DNA of 64,000 nt from Hyphomicrobiales bacterium (GCA_028280515.1 JANQLP010000056.1:1-64000), one strand, 5' to 3'. Shown: positions 37,467 through 47,113, numbered from the stretch's first letter. Notes: generated from the letters alone by a model not told the origin. Numbers and translations are program-made.

Positions 37467-37877
37467 ATGATCGCGGCAGAGATCGGGGTAACGCGTATCC
37501 TTCATTCGATGCTGAGGGTGCGCGATCTCGACAAGAGTATCCAGTTCTACTCAGGGCTGTTTGGCATGCGTCTTTTGCGCAAAGACGACTATCCAGCTGG
37601 CCGGTTTACACTGGCGTTCATAGGCTATGGGCCAGAGGAAACGAACACAGTGCTCGAACTCACTCATAACTGGGACCAGCAAGAGCCGTACGACCATGGA
37701 AATGCTTTTGGCCATCTTGCGTTTGCGTCGCTGGATGTAACAGCCTTCTGTGATCGGTTGCGCTCGGCAGGCGTAAAGGTCACACGCGAACCCGGACCGA
37801 TGAAACACGGTACCAGGGTGATTGCGTTTGTGGAGGATCCTGACGGATACAAGATCGAGTTAGTGGAACGTGAATGA
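37467..37877 (+). CDS. Glyoxalase I / VOC-superfamily metalloenzyme
   Basis: This 136-residue VOC protein closely follows lactoylglutathione lyase: ILHSMLRVRDLDKSIQFYSG, GMRLLRKDDYP, VLELTHNWDQQEPYDHGNAF, GHLAFASLDV and FVEDPDGYKIELVER. The four metal positions (H near residue 13, E in LELTH, H in GHLAF, E in KIELVE) are all present. It may isomerise a glutathione adduct; a GST gene is present in the same block at 53.2 kb. GAGGG lies a little upstream. A direct-repeat operator is 146 bp upstream. Confidence 0.9.
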   Translation: MIAAEIGVTRILHSMLRVRDLDKSIQFYSGLFGMRLLRKDDYPAGRFTLAFIGYGPEETNTVLELTHNWDQQEPYDHGNAFGHLAFASLDVTAFCDRLRSAGVKVTREPGPMKHGTRVIAFVEDPDGYKIELVERE

Positions 37878-37967
37878 GTGTCTAGTCTGTTTACCGCGTG
37901 ATCGGATCACTGCTTCAATCGTGGTTTCATAAGCTGGAACAGACTGCCGCTTGTCAAACGCTGGCTG

Positions 37968-39017
37968 TCAAAGCCGTGAAAACGAGGAAGATCCCCACAC
38001 CAGCTTCTCTTCCACTTTGTCGCCATGTAGTTGTGCAGCTACGTTGTCACGGGTCAGAAACGTATGTGGGTAACCAAGATCGATACTGGAGACCTGATCG
38101 AGGCGATCAATCGCAGCGGAAGGAAGCGTAATCGTGTTGGCCGCCATCGTATCTTCGAGTTGGTCGACGCGTCTCGCGCCTAGTGTTGGGACGAATCCAT
38201 AACCGCGTGACAGGATCCAAGCGATCGCCACTTGTGGGGATGTTGCCCCGATTTCATCGGCAATTTCATCCACGGCACGCGCAATCCCGAGTCCGCGTTC
38301 CGTGGTTCGGTTGAGCTTTGTATTGTACGCGATACGCGAGTTATCATTCGTGACGTCGCGGGTGTACTTTCCGCTTAAAACACCCCCAGCCATGGGGCCC
38401 CATGGGACGATGCTAAGGCCGAACTGGTTTGCCATGGGTATGAGCTCTCTCTCTGCATCACGGCAGATCAGGTTGTACTCTATCTGCAATGCGATGAACG
38501 AGGTCCATCCTCGCAGCTCTGCGAGCACATTTGAGGCGCTGACAAGCCATGACGGGAAATTGCTAACACCGATGTAATTCACCTTGCCCTGGCGAATGAG
38601 GTCGTCCAACCCGCGCAGCACTTCGTCAATCGGCGTTTTGGAGTCATAAGCGTGCACCCAAAGCAAGTCGATGTAGTCCGTTTGCAGCCGCCGCAGACTA
38701 CTTTCGACAGCTGACATCATGTGTTTTCGATGATTTCCCGATGCGTTCGGGTCGGTCCCGTCCATTGACATACTGTATTTCGTCGTCATGACGATTTGGT
38801 CGCGAATTCCCTTAAGCCAGCTGCCAACAATTTCCTCGGTTTCTCCGCTATTATACTTATTCGCTGAGTCAATGAAGTTACCACCGGCATCCTTGAAACG
38901 ACTCAGAACGTCGTGACTGGTCTTCTTGTCTACGCTGTCGCCGCCAAACTCGACCGTGCCGAGGCAGAATTCGGAGACCCACAATCCCGATCGTCCAAGG
39001 ATTTTGTAGCTCAGCAT
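37968..39017 (-). CDS. Aldo/keto reductase
   Basis: This 349-residue NADPH-dependent AKR is of the YajO/potassium-channel-beta-like type. YKILGRSGLWVSEFCLGT opens the barrel. The catalytic tetrad is D in FIDSANKY, Y in ANKYNSG, K in MTTKYS and H in LLWVHAYD. The cofactor motif near the C-terminus (GFVPTLGARRVDQLEDTM) is intact. I prefer the ATG at 39017, where homology begins, over one at 39089. The gene converges with the glyoxalase-type gene. Operator I is 81 bp upstream. Confidence 0.9.
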   Translation of the reverse strand: MLSYKILGRSGLWVSEFCLGTVEFGGDSVDKKTSHDVLSRFKDAGGNFIDSANKYNSGETEEIVGSWLKGIRDQIVMTTKYSMSMDGTDPNASGNHRKHMMSAVESSLRRLQTDYIDLLWVHAYDSKTPIDEVLRGLDDLIRQGKVNYIGVSNFPSWLVSASNVLAELRGWTSFIALQIEYNLICRDAERELIPMANQFGLSIVPWGPMAGGVLSGKYTRDVTNDNSRIAYNTKLNRTTERGLGIARAVDEIADEIGATSPQVAIAWILSRGYGFVPTLGARRVDQLEDTMAANTITLPSAAIDRLDQVSSIDLGYPHTFLTRDNVAAQLHGDKVEEKLVWGSSSFSRL

Positions 39018-39097
39018 TTGTAACGATTCCCGCGCTGTCGTTGATGACCCTGCCCCGCCTCTGGCAATCAGTTTCGGCAGAGCAATCAAAATCAGTA

Positions 39098-39112
39098 GTT
39101 AATTTTCGCTAA
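39098..39112 (-). promoter_or_regulatory. Direct-repeat operator I: TTAGC-N5-TTAAC
   Basis: Read on the minus strand: TTAGC GAAAA TTAAC, 81 bp upstream of the aldo/keto reductase start. It overlaps the alternative start region at 39089, which supports the later start. Confidence 0.55.
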
Positions 39113-39179
39113 ATTCTGACGTCTCTCTCGGAGTCGCCCGAGTTGCTGATGTCGAACGTCCGACTTGCCTTTCTGGCGG

Positions 39180-40478
39180 TTAACGACGTCTGGCCAGTGG
39201 CAGCCACAGCACGCCTTGCAGAAGTGCAACGCAGGCCGTGGCGCTGAACAGGCCAGTCCAGCCGATCAATGACGTCGCATACGGAACGAGTGCCGTCGAA
39301 AGGACGCCGCCAAGGCTACCGAACGTGTTTATGGCAGACGCCGCAGTCCCTGCTTGGTTACCCCCCATCCTCGCAATCGTTGACCAATAGCACGGCTCAA
39401 GTGCGGCAAGGGCAGCCATGGCGATCATGAAGCCGACAATAACCACTGCCCCAGCTTCTGCGTTCGCACCCACGAACAGCCCAAGAGCCATGACGCTACA
39501 TATCGCTACAGCCATGACTACCTTTGCGGGGTAGAATCCGAATCGCATCGAAGTTACATCGGCTAAGCGACCTCCACAGACTGCTGCCAAGGCCGCGATT
39601 GAGGCAAGAGCACCATACGCGAACCCGGCTTCTCCGACATCGAAACCACGATCTTCAACGAGATAGATGAAGAACCAGAACATAAAGAGGTTGTACGTAA
39701 AGCCGGCACAGAAGAACGATAGCGACAAAATCGCAACTTGGGGTGATCGCAGCAAGGAGATCCCGGGCCGCAACGGGTTTGTGGCATAGCGACGAAAACT
39801 CGCTTTCTTATGCGACACTTCGCTCTCATCTTGTCTTACCGCGTTTGCCTCCGGCTGGTCTTGTGCCACGACAAACCAAACGAGAACGAAAGCAGTTGGA
39901 ACTGCCGCTGTGGCGTACAATGTCCACTCCCATCCCAAGTGATTCAGTGAAATGGCAATTGCCGGAGCCGCCACAAGAGGACTCACTGTTCCCGCTGAAC
40001 TGACAACGCCGTTGGCGACTGCCGAGTGACGCGCCTTGACCCAGCTCGCTATCATTTTGATGGCTATGGGTTGTACTGGTACCTGGAAGACACCTGAGAG
40101 ACCGCGTAACACCGTCAGCACAACAATCAGGAAGATTGAAGTCGTCACACTGTTACTGGCCAAGAAGGCGAACACGACGGTCGTTACCGCCAATCCCGCC
40201 ATACTGTACGACATCGTGCGACGCGCTCCGAACCGATCCACCAGCATTCCGCCAGGGAGTTGAAAGAGCGCATAAGCTGCAAGAAAGGCGCTGAAGAACC
40301 AGCTAAGCTCCAGATCCGTCAGGTTCAGATCCGACTTAAGCTCGACTCCGATGATTGACATGCCAATCCGCTCTAACCGGATTATCAAGCTCGCGCCTGC
40401 TAGCAGGGCTACGATTCCTAGAGCATGTGAGTACGAAGTGCGTGATGTGTGGCTAGAGCAACGTCTTGTGCCAGCCAT
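39180..40478 (-). CDS. MFS transporter, anion:cation symporter type
   Basis: This 432-residue, twelve-TM major-facilitator protein carries the loop motif GGMLVDRFGARRTMS between TM2 and TM3 and TIARMGGNQAGTAASAINTF in the second half. Both are typical of the organic-anion (phthalate/glucarate-like) transporter family. It would import or export an aromatic or organic acid of the pathway. It is 36 bp downstream of the carboxymuconolactone-decarboxylase-like gene and probably co-transcribed from operator J. Confidence 0.9.
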   Translation of the reverse strand: MAGTRRCSSHTSRTSYSHALGIVALLAGASLIIRLERIGMSIIGVELKSDLNLTDLELSWFFSAFLAAYALFQLPGGMLVDRFGARRTMSYSMAGLAVTTVVFAFLASNSVTTSIFLIVVLTVLRGLSGVFQVPVQPIAIKMIASWVKARHSAVANGVVSSAGTVSPLVAAPAIAISLNHLGWEWTLYATAAVPTAFVLVWFVVAQDQPEANAVRQDESEVSHKKASFRRYATNPLRPGISLLRSPQVAILSLSFFCAGFTYNLFMFWFFIYLVEDRGFDVGEAGFAYGALASIAALAAVCGGRLADVTSMRFGFYPAKVVMAVAICSVMALGLFVGANAEAGAVVIVGFMIAMAALAALEPCYWSTIARMGGNQAGTAASAINTFGSLGGVLSTALVPYATSLIGWTGLFSATACVALLQGVLWLPLARRR

Positions 40479-40514
40479 TGTTGTTCGTCGCCTAGTACTG
40501 GCAAAGAGTAAGGG

Positions 40515-41051
40515 CTATTCGGGCATCGCAACGTCGGGAAGTGGGTAGTCTATACCGCCCATCTTTACGTACATCGCGACTAACCGGTAGTAGCCCACCA
40601 ATCCGACTAGCTCGCAGGTGGCGCGCTTCCCCACTCGCTGGATCATACCGTCAGGATCCTCGACTGTTGTGGTTCGAGCGAGCTCGCGAGCCCTGTCGAG
40701 AAAAAAGCCGACCTCAGAGTCCGCTGGCGCCTCCATGTCACCACGCGCAATTCTCAAATCGTCCAGAGTGGCGCCATGGCGCACCGCAATCGGCAGATGC
40801 CCGTCCCACTCCATTCCCGAGTGACATTCCGTTGCAACAACGAGAATCGCAAGCTCGCGAAGTCGGTCGGAAATAGAGGTCTCATACCGCAATACGGTCC
40901 CCAAGGCAGAAACGGTTCGCGCTATCTCGGGGACCTCCAGCATGATCTTGAACGGACGGGGCACGATGCTTCGCGGGCCGCTGGCAATTTCATCGAAGAC
41001 ATTGCGCTGTTCCGAAGACAGGTCGTTTTCGTCCACCACACCAAATCTCAT
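40515..41051 (-). CDS. Carboxymuconolactone decarboxylase-family protein
   Basis: This 178-residue CMD-fold protein shows PRPFKIMLEVPEIARTVSAL, the family core RLRELAILVVATECHSGMEW, then DGHLPIAVRHGATLDD and CELVGLVGYYRLVAMYVKMG. Members decarboxylate lactones or act as AhpD-like antioxidants; here an isomerase or decarboxylase role in ring-fission metabolism fits. The open frame extends to 41294, but AGGAAAGG eight bases before the ATG at 41051 and the start of homology fix the beginning there. It is the first gene before the MFS transporter. Confidence 0.85.
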   Translation of the reverse strand: MRFGVVDENDLSSEQRNVFDEIASGPRSIVPRPFKIMLEVPEIARTVSALGTVLRYETSISDRLRELAILVVATECHSGMEWDGHLPIAVRHGATLDDLRIARGDMEAPADSEVGFFLDRARELARTTTVEDPDGMIQRVGKRATCELVGLVGYYRLVAMYVKMGGIDYPLPDVAMPE

Positions 41052-41224
41052 CTGCGACACCTTTCCTGGAACGGAGAAGACTAGCGACGCACCAATCGAG
41101 GGCGTTTCCAGTGAGTAGGTTCCTGCTAACAAGGCAAGTGCAATGTGCGCACCTTCCAAGCGGTCGAAGCGGGGAACCAGCGAGTCTCTCGTCTTCACTA
41201 GCCCCTGAATTGGCATGCCGATAA

Positions 41225-41239
41225 GTAAAATTTTGCTAA
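41225..41239 (-). promoter_or_regulatory. Direct-repeat operator J: TTAGC-N5-TTTAC
   Basis: Read on the minus strand: TTAGC AAAAT TTTAC. It lies 174 bp upstream of the CMD-like gene, within the 354-bp gap 41052-41405 that otherwise shows nothing. Confidence 0.5.
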
Positions 41240-41405
41240 GTGTATCGAGCGATGCTGACTTAGGTGAGAATTGGGATGGCGTTCTTTCTCGCAATCACAA
41301 AGACGCCTAAGGTGGTCGACGCTGATAGATCTTGCGACTCAGTCCATAGCATCAAGGGCAGTTTGAAGCCCCACCGGCAAACAACCACCAAGGTCAAGAA
41401 AGGGC

Positions 41406-42287
41406 TTAGGTCTCGACGCCCCGAACAAGGGCAAAGAAGTCCTGTTCCCCAAGACCACGAGCATATGCGGCTTCGTATTGCTGGCGGATCTGCGCCGACA
41501 CGGGCAGCGGGCAATGCTCGGACTGCCCGACAGCGAGCAGGATGTTGAGATCCTTCAGCATCTGCGACACCGAAAAAGCCGGTTCGTAGTCGCCCGCCAC
41601 GATCATGTCGCGCTTGTAGCCGATCAGCGGCGACGCGACGGCGCTTTGCGAGATGACATCAAGAGCCGTCGCATTTTCCAGACCGCCCTTTCTGGCAACG
41701 GCCAGCGACTCGGCAAGAAGCGCGGAGGTCGCGGCGACCATGGCGTTCAACGCGAGCTTCATGAACCGAGCCTGCTCGCCATCACCCAGGTAGAAGCTCT
41801 GCCGGACAAACGACGAGAAGACGGGCGCTAGCCTTTCGTAGGCTTCCTTTGGGCCGGAGACGATTGTGGACAGAGTTCCGGCCGCCGCCATCTGCGTCGA
41901 TCCGGATACCGGCGCGCGTAGATAAGGGATGTCCCGCTTCGACAACATCTCGCCGGCCTGGCTGGAGGCCTTTGGGGAAACCGTGCTGGTGTCGACAAAG
42001 ATCTGCCGGTCGGTCATAGCTTCGGCAAGGGCATCTTGGCCGCCGACAATGTCCAACAAGGCCGCGTCGTCCGTGATCGCCGCCATGATGATGTCGGACC
42101 GTTCAACGAGTTCGGCCAAGTCACCAACCGATGGGAGATCGTTTGCCATCGCCCGCGCAAATCCAGCTTCGTTTCTGGCATGGACGCTGATCTCGAATCC
42201 CGCATTGTGCAGTCTATGGCAGATCGGCACCCCCATTTTGCCGAATCCGATCCAGCCGATACGCCACGGTTCCTCGTGCATTGTCAT
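41406..42287 (-). CDS. 3-hydroxyisobutyrate dehydrogenase-family enzyme
   Basis: This 293-residue beta-hydroxyacid dehydrogenase has the Rossmann motif GWIGFGKMGVPICHRL, the substrate loop FVDTSTVSP, the glycine-rich APVSGSTQMAAAGTLSTIVS and the catalytic lysine in FMKLALNAM. It would oxidise a 3-hydroxyacid to a semialdehyde or reduce the reverse with NAD(P). An ATG at 42281 has better spacing (8 bp) from AAAGGA than the one at 42287. DNA from here to about 47.1 kb is visibly more GC-rich than the preceding 20 kb. Confidence 0.88.
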   Translation of the reverse strand: MTMHEEPWRIGWIGFGKMGVPICHRLHNAGFEISVHARNEAGFARAMANDLPSVGDLAELVERSDIIMAAITDDAALLDIVGGQDALAEAMTDRQIFVDTSTVSPKASSQAGEMLSKRDIPYLRAPVSGSTQMAAAGTLSTIVSGPKEAYERLAPVFSSFVRQSFYLGDGEQARFMKLALNAMVAATSALLAESLAVARKGGLENATALDVISQSAVASPLIGYKRDMIVAGDYEPAFSVSQMLKDLNILLAVGQSEHCPLPVSAQIRQQYEAAYARGLGEQDFFALVRGVET

Positions 42288-42529
42288 GTCCTTTCAAGCA
42301 ATCGGCAGAAGCCTGCTTGGTCGCCGGTTGCTGATGTATCAGTCCCAAAGGTCGGGTGATTTCTGGATCGCGCGGCCCCGTTCGCGCGCCTTGAACGTTC
42401 GCGTCGCCGCGTGATCCAGGGCCTCGACCAGGTCACCGAGCTCGCTCAGCGCAAATCCCTGGCTGATGACAACGATGCACGTGCGCTGGTTCTAGCAGAG
42501 CCAGGACACTGGCCCTGCTTGCAAACGCA

Positions 42530-43438
42530 TCAAAGATACTCTTGAGCGAACTCAATGCAGGCGCCACCCGCTTCCGAGAGGTGATCGGGGTTGTCGTAAA
42601 TCGACATGTGGGACGCGCCGCCCCCCAACTGGACGAGACGTTTGCGCGGCGCCGGGATCATCTGGAACGCTGGCACTTCGATCTCTGACATTGTGATGTC
42701 GTCATGAGCCGCCGCAAGCATCAAGACGGGCGTGTAGATGATTCGCGACAGGTAAGGACGGACATCATAGGTCAACACATATTCACAACTCTGGATGGTC
42801 GTCCAGTGCTCGTGATTGGGCGCGACCGTCTCCTTGAACTTCTTGAACACCGGCCAGGTTTCGGGCGCCGGATAGGTTGACGGCGCTTGATGAGGATGAG
42901 CCGAATGAGCAATTGTTCCGTGCTCGCCGGTCTTAACCCGATTGAGCCGGTCTTCCTCAATCAGCCGCATCACTTCTCGGAAACCGACATTCGAGTTCGC
43001 ACGGCGTGCGTTGTAAAGCCCGTCGATCACCGGCACGACGGAGAAGATACACTTCACCCTTGAGTCCAGCGCGCCGACGATCAACGAATGCCCGCCGGAA
43101 TAGGAAATCCCCCAGCAGCCAATGGCGTTCTCGTCGACATCGTCGCGCAGACATACATAGGAGATTGCGTTGATGTAGTCTTCGATCTGCGACCAGGGAT
43201 TGATGTGCTGGCGCGGTTCGCCGTCTGATTCGCCAAGATGCCGATAGTCGAAAACCAACGCTGCGTATCCCGCATCGTTAAACATTCTCGCGTATTCGGG
43301 CTGGATCAGTTCTTTCACGTAACACCAGCCGCCGCCCATAACAATCGTCTTGTACGGCGGCTGCACATGTTCCGGACGATAAAAGTCCGCGACGACTCGA
43401 ACGCCCTGCGAGTTGAAGTCTACAGTTTCCTTGGCCAC
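42530..43438 (-). CDS. Alpha/beta hydrolase with S15/CocE-type nucleophile elbow
   Basis: This 302-residue hydrolase shows the nucleophile motif GISYSG (the GxSYxG form of the CocE/S15 group). The acid and base lie in LMLAAAHDDIT and GGASHMSIYDNP. The oxyanion region is TIVMGGGWCYVKELIQP. It probably cleaves an ester or C-C bond of an intermediate. AGGAG ten bases before a GTG at 43438 argues for that start rather than upstream codons. The HIBADH-type gene follows 240 bp downstream. Operator K is 174 bp upstream. Confidence 0.85.
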   Translation of the reverse strand: MAKETVDFNSQGVRVVADFYRPEHVQPPYKTIVMGGGWCYVKELIQPEYARMFNDAGYAALVFDYRHLGESDGEPRQHINPWSQIEDYINAISYVCLRDDVDENAIGCWGISYSGGHSLIVGALDSRVKCIFSVVPVIDGLYNARRANSNVGFREVMRLIEEDRLNRVKTGEHGTIAHSAHPHQAPSTYPAPETWPVFKKFKETVAPNHEHWTTIQSCEYVLTYDVRPYLSRIIYTPVLMLAAAHDDITMSEIEVPAFQMIPAPRKRLVQLGGGASHMSIYDNPDHLSEAGGACIEFAQEYL

Positions 43439-43611
43439 TGAAGCTTGTCTCCTAGTCGTGAACCCGCCCAGGCCGACGTCGCGGCATGCGTCCGATCGCC
43501 AAGGCCCTATCCTGTTCAAGCAATCGTTTGCCGTTCACCAAATGCGAAAGGCGACCGAATTTGGTGGGCTCGTCGGGAAGGATGGTAACGCTTTAGTCCG
43601 ATTGGAATGTC

Positions 43612-43626
43612 GCAAAATTCTGCTAA
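43612..43626 (-). promoter_or_regulatory. Direct-repeat operator K: TTAGC-N5-TTTGC
   Basis: Read on the minus strand: TTAGC AGAAT TTTGC, 174 bp upstream of the hydrolase GTG start, the same distance as operator J from its gene. The remaining 43439-43830 gap shows no gene. Confidence 0.5.
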
Positions 43627-43830
43627 ATCGCTGTTACATCGCCGTATGCTCGTTTTACCGCGAGGCGGACCGGATGTTGCAGGTTGGGCCTGTGCGCGTT
43701 GATCCTTGTAAAGCCGACCATAGTCGATGCACTGTTCCCAGTCCTTGGCCATGGGACCCCAGGCGGCCGTCGCGTATGGTCGGTTGTCCTTCATTGTTTC
43801 CTCGATCCTCCCGTCTTGCGGCGAAGCGGC

Positions 43831-45108
43831 TTAGAGTTCGCCCGTCCAGTCGTGCGACTCGATCGTTTGCTTCAGCCGGTTCAGGAACGCCGCGGCATAG
43901 GCGCCATCGAACGCGCGGTGATCGAAGCTCTGGCCGATCATGCCCATTCTGCGGGGCGCGACGAACGGTCCTTCCGCCGTCTCGACCACGGCCGGGCGCA
44001 AGCGGATGGCGTCGATCGACAGTATGGCGACCTGCGGGGCGTTGATGATGGGCGCGGTGAACAAGGTGCCGAAAGCGCCGTTGTTGCTGATCGTATAGGT
44101 GCCGTCCGCCAGATCGTCCGGTGTCAGAGCTAGTCGGCGCGCCTTGTCGACAATGGCGGCGATCGCGCGCGCAAGGCCCAGGACAGTCATCTCATCGGCC
44201 CCGCGGATGACCGGGACGACCAGGCCGTCGTGATTGAGATCGACGGCGATACCGAGATGGACGTCCGACGACACGACCAGTTGGCCGTCGCGGAAGTGGC
44301 CGTTGACATGCGCGAAGGCGCGCCGCGTCAGACAGAAGGCACGCGCCAGAAAAGGCAGATAGGTGAGCGCAATGCCCTCAGCCGCGGCCAATCGCTCCTT
44401 TTCCCGCGACCGGACACGTTCGACGCTGCTGAAGTCAGCCTCCACAGCCTGAAACACGTGCGGGACGGTGCGCCAGCTTTCGGTCAGATGCTCACCGGTG
44501 CGCTGTCGGATTGCATTGGGAGAGATAGCGCTGCCTTGTGGTTGCCGGAGCGACGACACGTCCGTCGACGGCGTCGAGGCAACTGTCGGTTTCGGTTTCG
44601 AGGCCTGCGAGTCGAGGTAGGCCAGCACATCCCGTTTCTGGATCTTCCTGCCGGAGCGCGAGGCAATCACGCCGGCCAGCTTGTCGACGTCGAGGCCATG
44701 CTCACCGACCAGCCGGCGCGCCAGGGGCGAGATGCGCAGACCGTTCGCCAGCTTGGCGCGACCATGGCGGCCAGGTGCCGTGACAACGTCGTCGAAAAGC
44801 GACCGGGCGGACCTCGAATCCGGTGAGTCGTCCGGTTGGCTGGCGGCGAAGGCAGGGTCCGTTGCGGCGGAATCACCACCGATCACGGCAACGATGGCGC
44901 CGACCTTGGCGGTCTCGCCCTCCGGCACACGAATCTCGCTGAGGCGGCCGGATCGAAGCGCCTCGATCTCCATGGTCACCTTGTCCGTCTCAACCTCGAA
45001 AAGCACATGGCCTTCCTCGACCTCATCTCCGACCGCCTTGAACCAGGAGAGGATTCGCCCCTCATCGACGGTCTCGCCCAGTTGCGGCATGACGACGTCA
45101 GTCGTCAT
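43831..45108 (-). CDS. 2-oxoacid dehydrogenase complex, dihydrolipoyl acyltransferase E2
   Basis: This 425-residue E2 has one lipoyl domain (residues 1-78) with the lipoylated lysine K43 in VETDKVTME. An E1/E3-binding domain (RISPLARRLVGEHGLDVDKL) and the catalytic domain ending in the active-site motif FDHRAFDGAYAAAFL follow. It transfers an acyl group to CoA. The gene overlaps E1 beta by one base (TGATG). Substrate may be acetoin, pyruvate or a branched 2-oxoacid; the sequence does not decide. No E3 gene follows. Confidence 0.93.
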   Translation of the reverse strand: MTTDVVMPQLGETVDEGRILSWFKAVGDEVEEGHVLFEVETDKVTMEIEALRSGRLSEIRVPEGETAKVGAIVAVIGGDSAATDPAFAASQPDDSPDSRSARSLFDDVVTAPGRHGRAKLANGLRISPLARRLVGEHGLDVDKLAGVIASRSGRKIQKRDVLAYLDSQASKPKPTVASTPSTDVSSLRQPQGSAISPNAIRQRTGEHLTESWRTVPHVFQAVEADFSSVERVRSREKERLAAAEGIALTYLPFLARAFCLTRRAFAHVNGHFRDGQLVVSSDVHLGIAVDLNHDGLVVPVIRGADEMTVLGLARAIAAIVDKARRLALTPDDLADGTYTISNNGAFGTLFTAPIINAPQVAILSIDAIRLRPAVVETAEGPFVAPRRMGMIGQSFDHRAFDGAYAAAFLNRLKQTIESHDWTGEL

Positions 45109-46094
45109 CAGCCCGCACCGTCCGTGGCCCGTGCGATCCGATCGACGATCCGGGTCAAGTTCGGCAGGGCGAGGTCTTCCAGGTGGTCGGCCGCCGGCAG
45201 AGGAATGTGCGGCGTGGTGATGCGCACGATCGGTCCGTCAAGGTCCCAAAACGCCTCGTCGGCAACGATCGAGGCGATCTCCGCGCCCCACCCGCACAGC
45301 CTCGGGTTTTCTTCCACGGTGAAAAGTCGCCCTGTCTTCGCCACCGACGAGAGAATGGTGGCGGTATCGAGCGGTACGAGCGAACGCACGTCGATCACTT
45401 CGCAGTCGATACCATGCTCGCTGAACAGCACCTCGGCTGCTTCAAGCGCGCGCGGCACCATCAGCGCCAGCGCGAGCAGCGTCGCGTCGTCACCTTCTTT
45501 CAGGACCTTGGCGGTGCCGAGCTGGTCGACGATCTCACCTTCAGGCACGTCCGACTTCGCGGCGTAGAGCGCCTTGTGCTCATGAAAGATCACCGGGTTG
45601 TCGTCGCGCACCGCCGCCGCCATCAGGCCGATGACGTCTTGCGGCGAGGATGGTGCCACGACCTTCAGGCCGGGGATCATCATCGTCCAGTTCTCGATGG
45701 ATTGTGAGTGCTGGGCGCCGAACCGCGCGCCGCCGCCATTGCCCGTGCGCACGACGAGCGGACACGACAACTGGCCGTTCGTCATGTAGCGAAGCTTGGG
45801 AAACTGATTGGCGATGTAGTCGAAGCAGACGGCCGCAAAATCGGCGAACATGATCTCGGCGATCGGCCTCAGCCCGGTCATCGCCGCGCCCATCGCGGCA
45901 CCCAGGATCGCCTGTTCGGAGATCGGCGTATCGCGCACGCGGGTCGGACCGAATTGGTCATAAAGACCGACGGTCGTCTTGAAGACACCGCCCGGCTTGG
46001 CGACGTCTTCACCTAGAAAGACGACGTTATCGTCACGCGCCATTTCTTGCGCGATGGCCCGTGCGACCGCCTCCCGATAGCTCAGTTCCGCCAC
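45108..46094 (-). CDS. 2-oxoacid dehydrogenase E1 component, beta subunit
   Basis: This 328-residue transketolase-like beta subunit opens SYREAVARAIAQEMARDDNV, with FLGEDVAKPGGVF, RVRDTPISEQAILGAAMGAA and ARFGAQHSQSIENW. Together with E1 alpha it forms the thiamine-diphosphate site that decarboxylates a 2-oxoacid. It overlaps the alpha-subunit gene by 13 bp and the E2 gene by one base, so stoichiometric translation is expected. Confidence 0.94.
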   Translation of the reverse strand: MAELSYREAVARAIAQEMARDDNVVFLGEDVAKPGGVFKTTVGLYDQFGPTRVRDTPISEQAILGAAMGAAMTGLRPIAEIMFADFAAVCFDYIANQFPKLRYMTNGQLSCPLVVRTGNGGGARFGAQHSQSIENWTMMIPGLKVVAPSSPQDVIGLMAAAVRDDNPVIFHEHKALYAAKSDVPEGEIVDQLGTAKVLKEGDDATLLALALMVPRALEAAEVLFSEHGIDCEVIDVRSLVPLDTATILSSVAKTGRLFTVEENPRLCGWGAEIASIVADEAFWDLDGPIVRITTPHIPLPAADHLEDLALPNLTRIVDRIARATDGAG

Positions 46095-47113
46095 GACCAG
46101 TCTCCATCGGCATAGACGTCGGCGGACAGAAGCGCGTCCGGTGCGGGCGGCGATGCCTTGCAGGCCTCGGTTGCGGCGTCCACCTTCCGACTGCTCTCGG
46201 CCTCGATCGCCACGATCGCATCGTCATCGATGCCGAACTCGGCCAGGCGCGCGCGGTAGAGCTTGATCGGATCGCGCTCCAGCCAGGCTTCCAGCTCGCC
46301 CTCCGGACGATAGGTCGCGGGGTCGGCGCGCGAGTGGCCGCAATGGCGGTAGGTTACGCATTCGATCAGCGATGGACCGCCGCCTTTCCTGGCTTTCTGA
46401 AAAGCATCCCGCGCCGTGCGGAAGACGACGTCGGCATCGTTGCCGTCGATGCACACGCGCTCCAGACCATAGGCGGACGCCCGGTCCGCCGCCGGCGCCT
46501 CGACGGCGGTAACGTCGCCAATGGGCGTGTACTCCATGTAGTGATTGTTCTCGCAGACAAAGACGACGGGCAGCTTCCAGACCGCCGCGAAGTTCAGCGC
46601 CTCGTGAAACGCACCGATGTTCGTCGTGCCGTCGCCAAAGAAGCAGACGGAAACATCGTCGTCGCCCAGATACTGCGCCCGCCACGCCGCGCCACAGGCG
46701 ATCGGCAGATGGGCGCCGATGATGGCGTAGGATCCCATGACACCGTGCTGGACAGAGGTCAGATGCATCGAACCGCCCTTGCCGCGCATCAGGCCGATGT
46801 CGCGACCCATCAACTCGCCCAGCACACCTTCCATCGGCACACCGCGCGCCAGCGTATGGGCATGTCCGCGATAGGTGCAGAACGACTTGTCGCCCGCCTG
46901 CATGGCCACCGCCATGCCGGCCGCGATGGCCTCCTGACCGATCGAAAGATGACAGGTTCCCTTGACCAGGTTCTGAAGAAACAGGTCATGGGCCCGCTTT
47001 CCGCAGTCACGAATCTCGACCTGTAAGCGGTAGAGTTCCAACCGGACGTCTTGGCCGACGTCGTCGTTCCTGATCTCATCCGGTGGATCCGTGTTTTCGT
47101 CCGCTACCGCCAT
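46082..47113 (-). CDS. 2-oxoacid dehydrogenase E1 component, alpha subunit
   Basis: This 343-residue E1 alpha shows the thiamine-diphosphate motif from FFGDGTTNIGAFHEALNFAA to CENNHYMEYT, and HLSIGQEAIAAGMAVAMQAG near the N-terminus. The phosphorylation-loop-like region SADVYADG is short, as in acetoin/pyruvate enzymes of bacteria. It is first in the operon E1 alpha-E1 beta-E2. The nearest upstream regulatory element is operator L, 323 bp away. Confidence 0.94.
   Translation of the reverse strand: MAVADENTDPPDEIRNDDVGQDVRLELYRLQVEIRDCGKRAHDLFLQNLVKGTCHLSIGQEAIAAGMAVAMQAGDKSFCTYRGHAHTLARGVPMEGVLGELMGRDIGLMRGKGGSMHLTSVQHGVMGSYAIIGAHLPIACGAAWRAQYLGDDDVSVCFFGDGTTNIGAFHEALNFAAVWKLPVVFVCENNHYMEYTPIGDVTAVEAPAADRASAYGLERVCIDGNDADVVFRTARDAFQKARKGGGPSLIECVTYRHCGHSRADPATYRPEGELEAWLERDPIKLYRARLAEFGIDDDAIVAIEAESSRKVDAATEACKASPPAPDALLSADVYADGDWSWRN

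Noticed and set aside
46061-47026. Long plus-strand frame opposite E1 alpha
   Set aside because: Antisense to a conserved enzyme; no recognisable motif.
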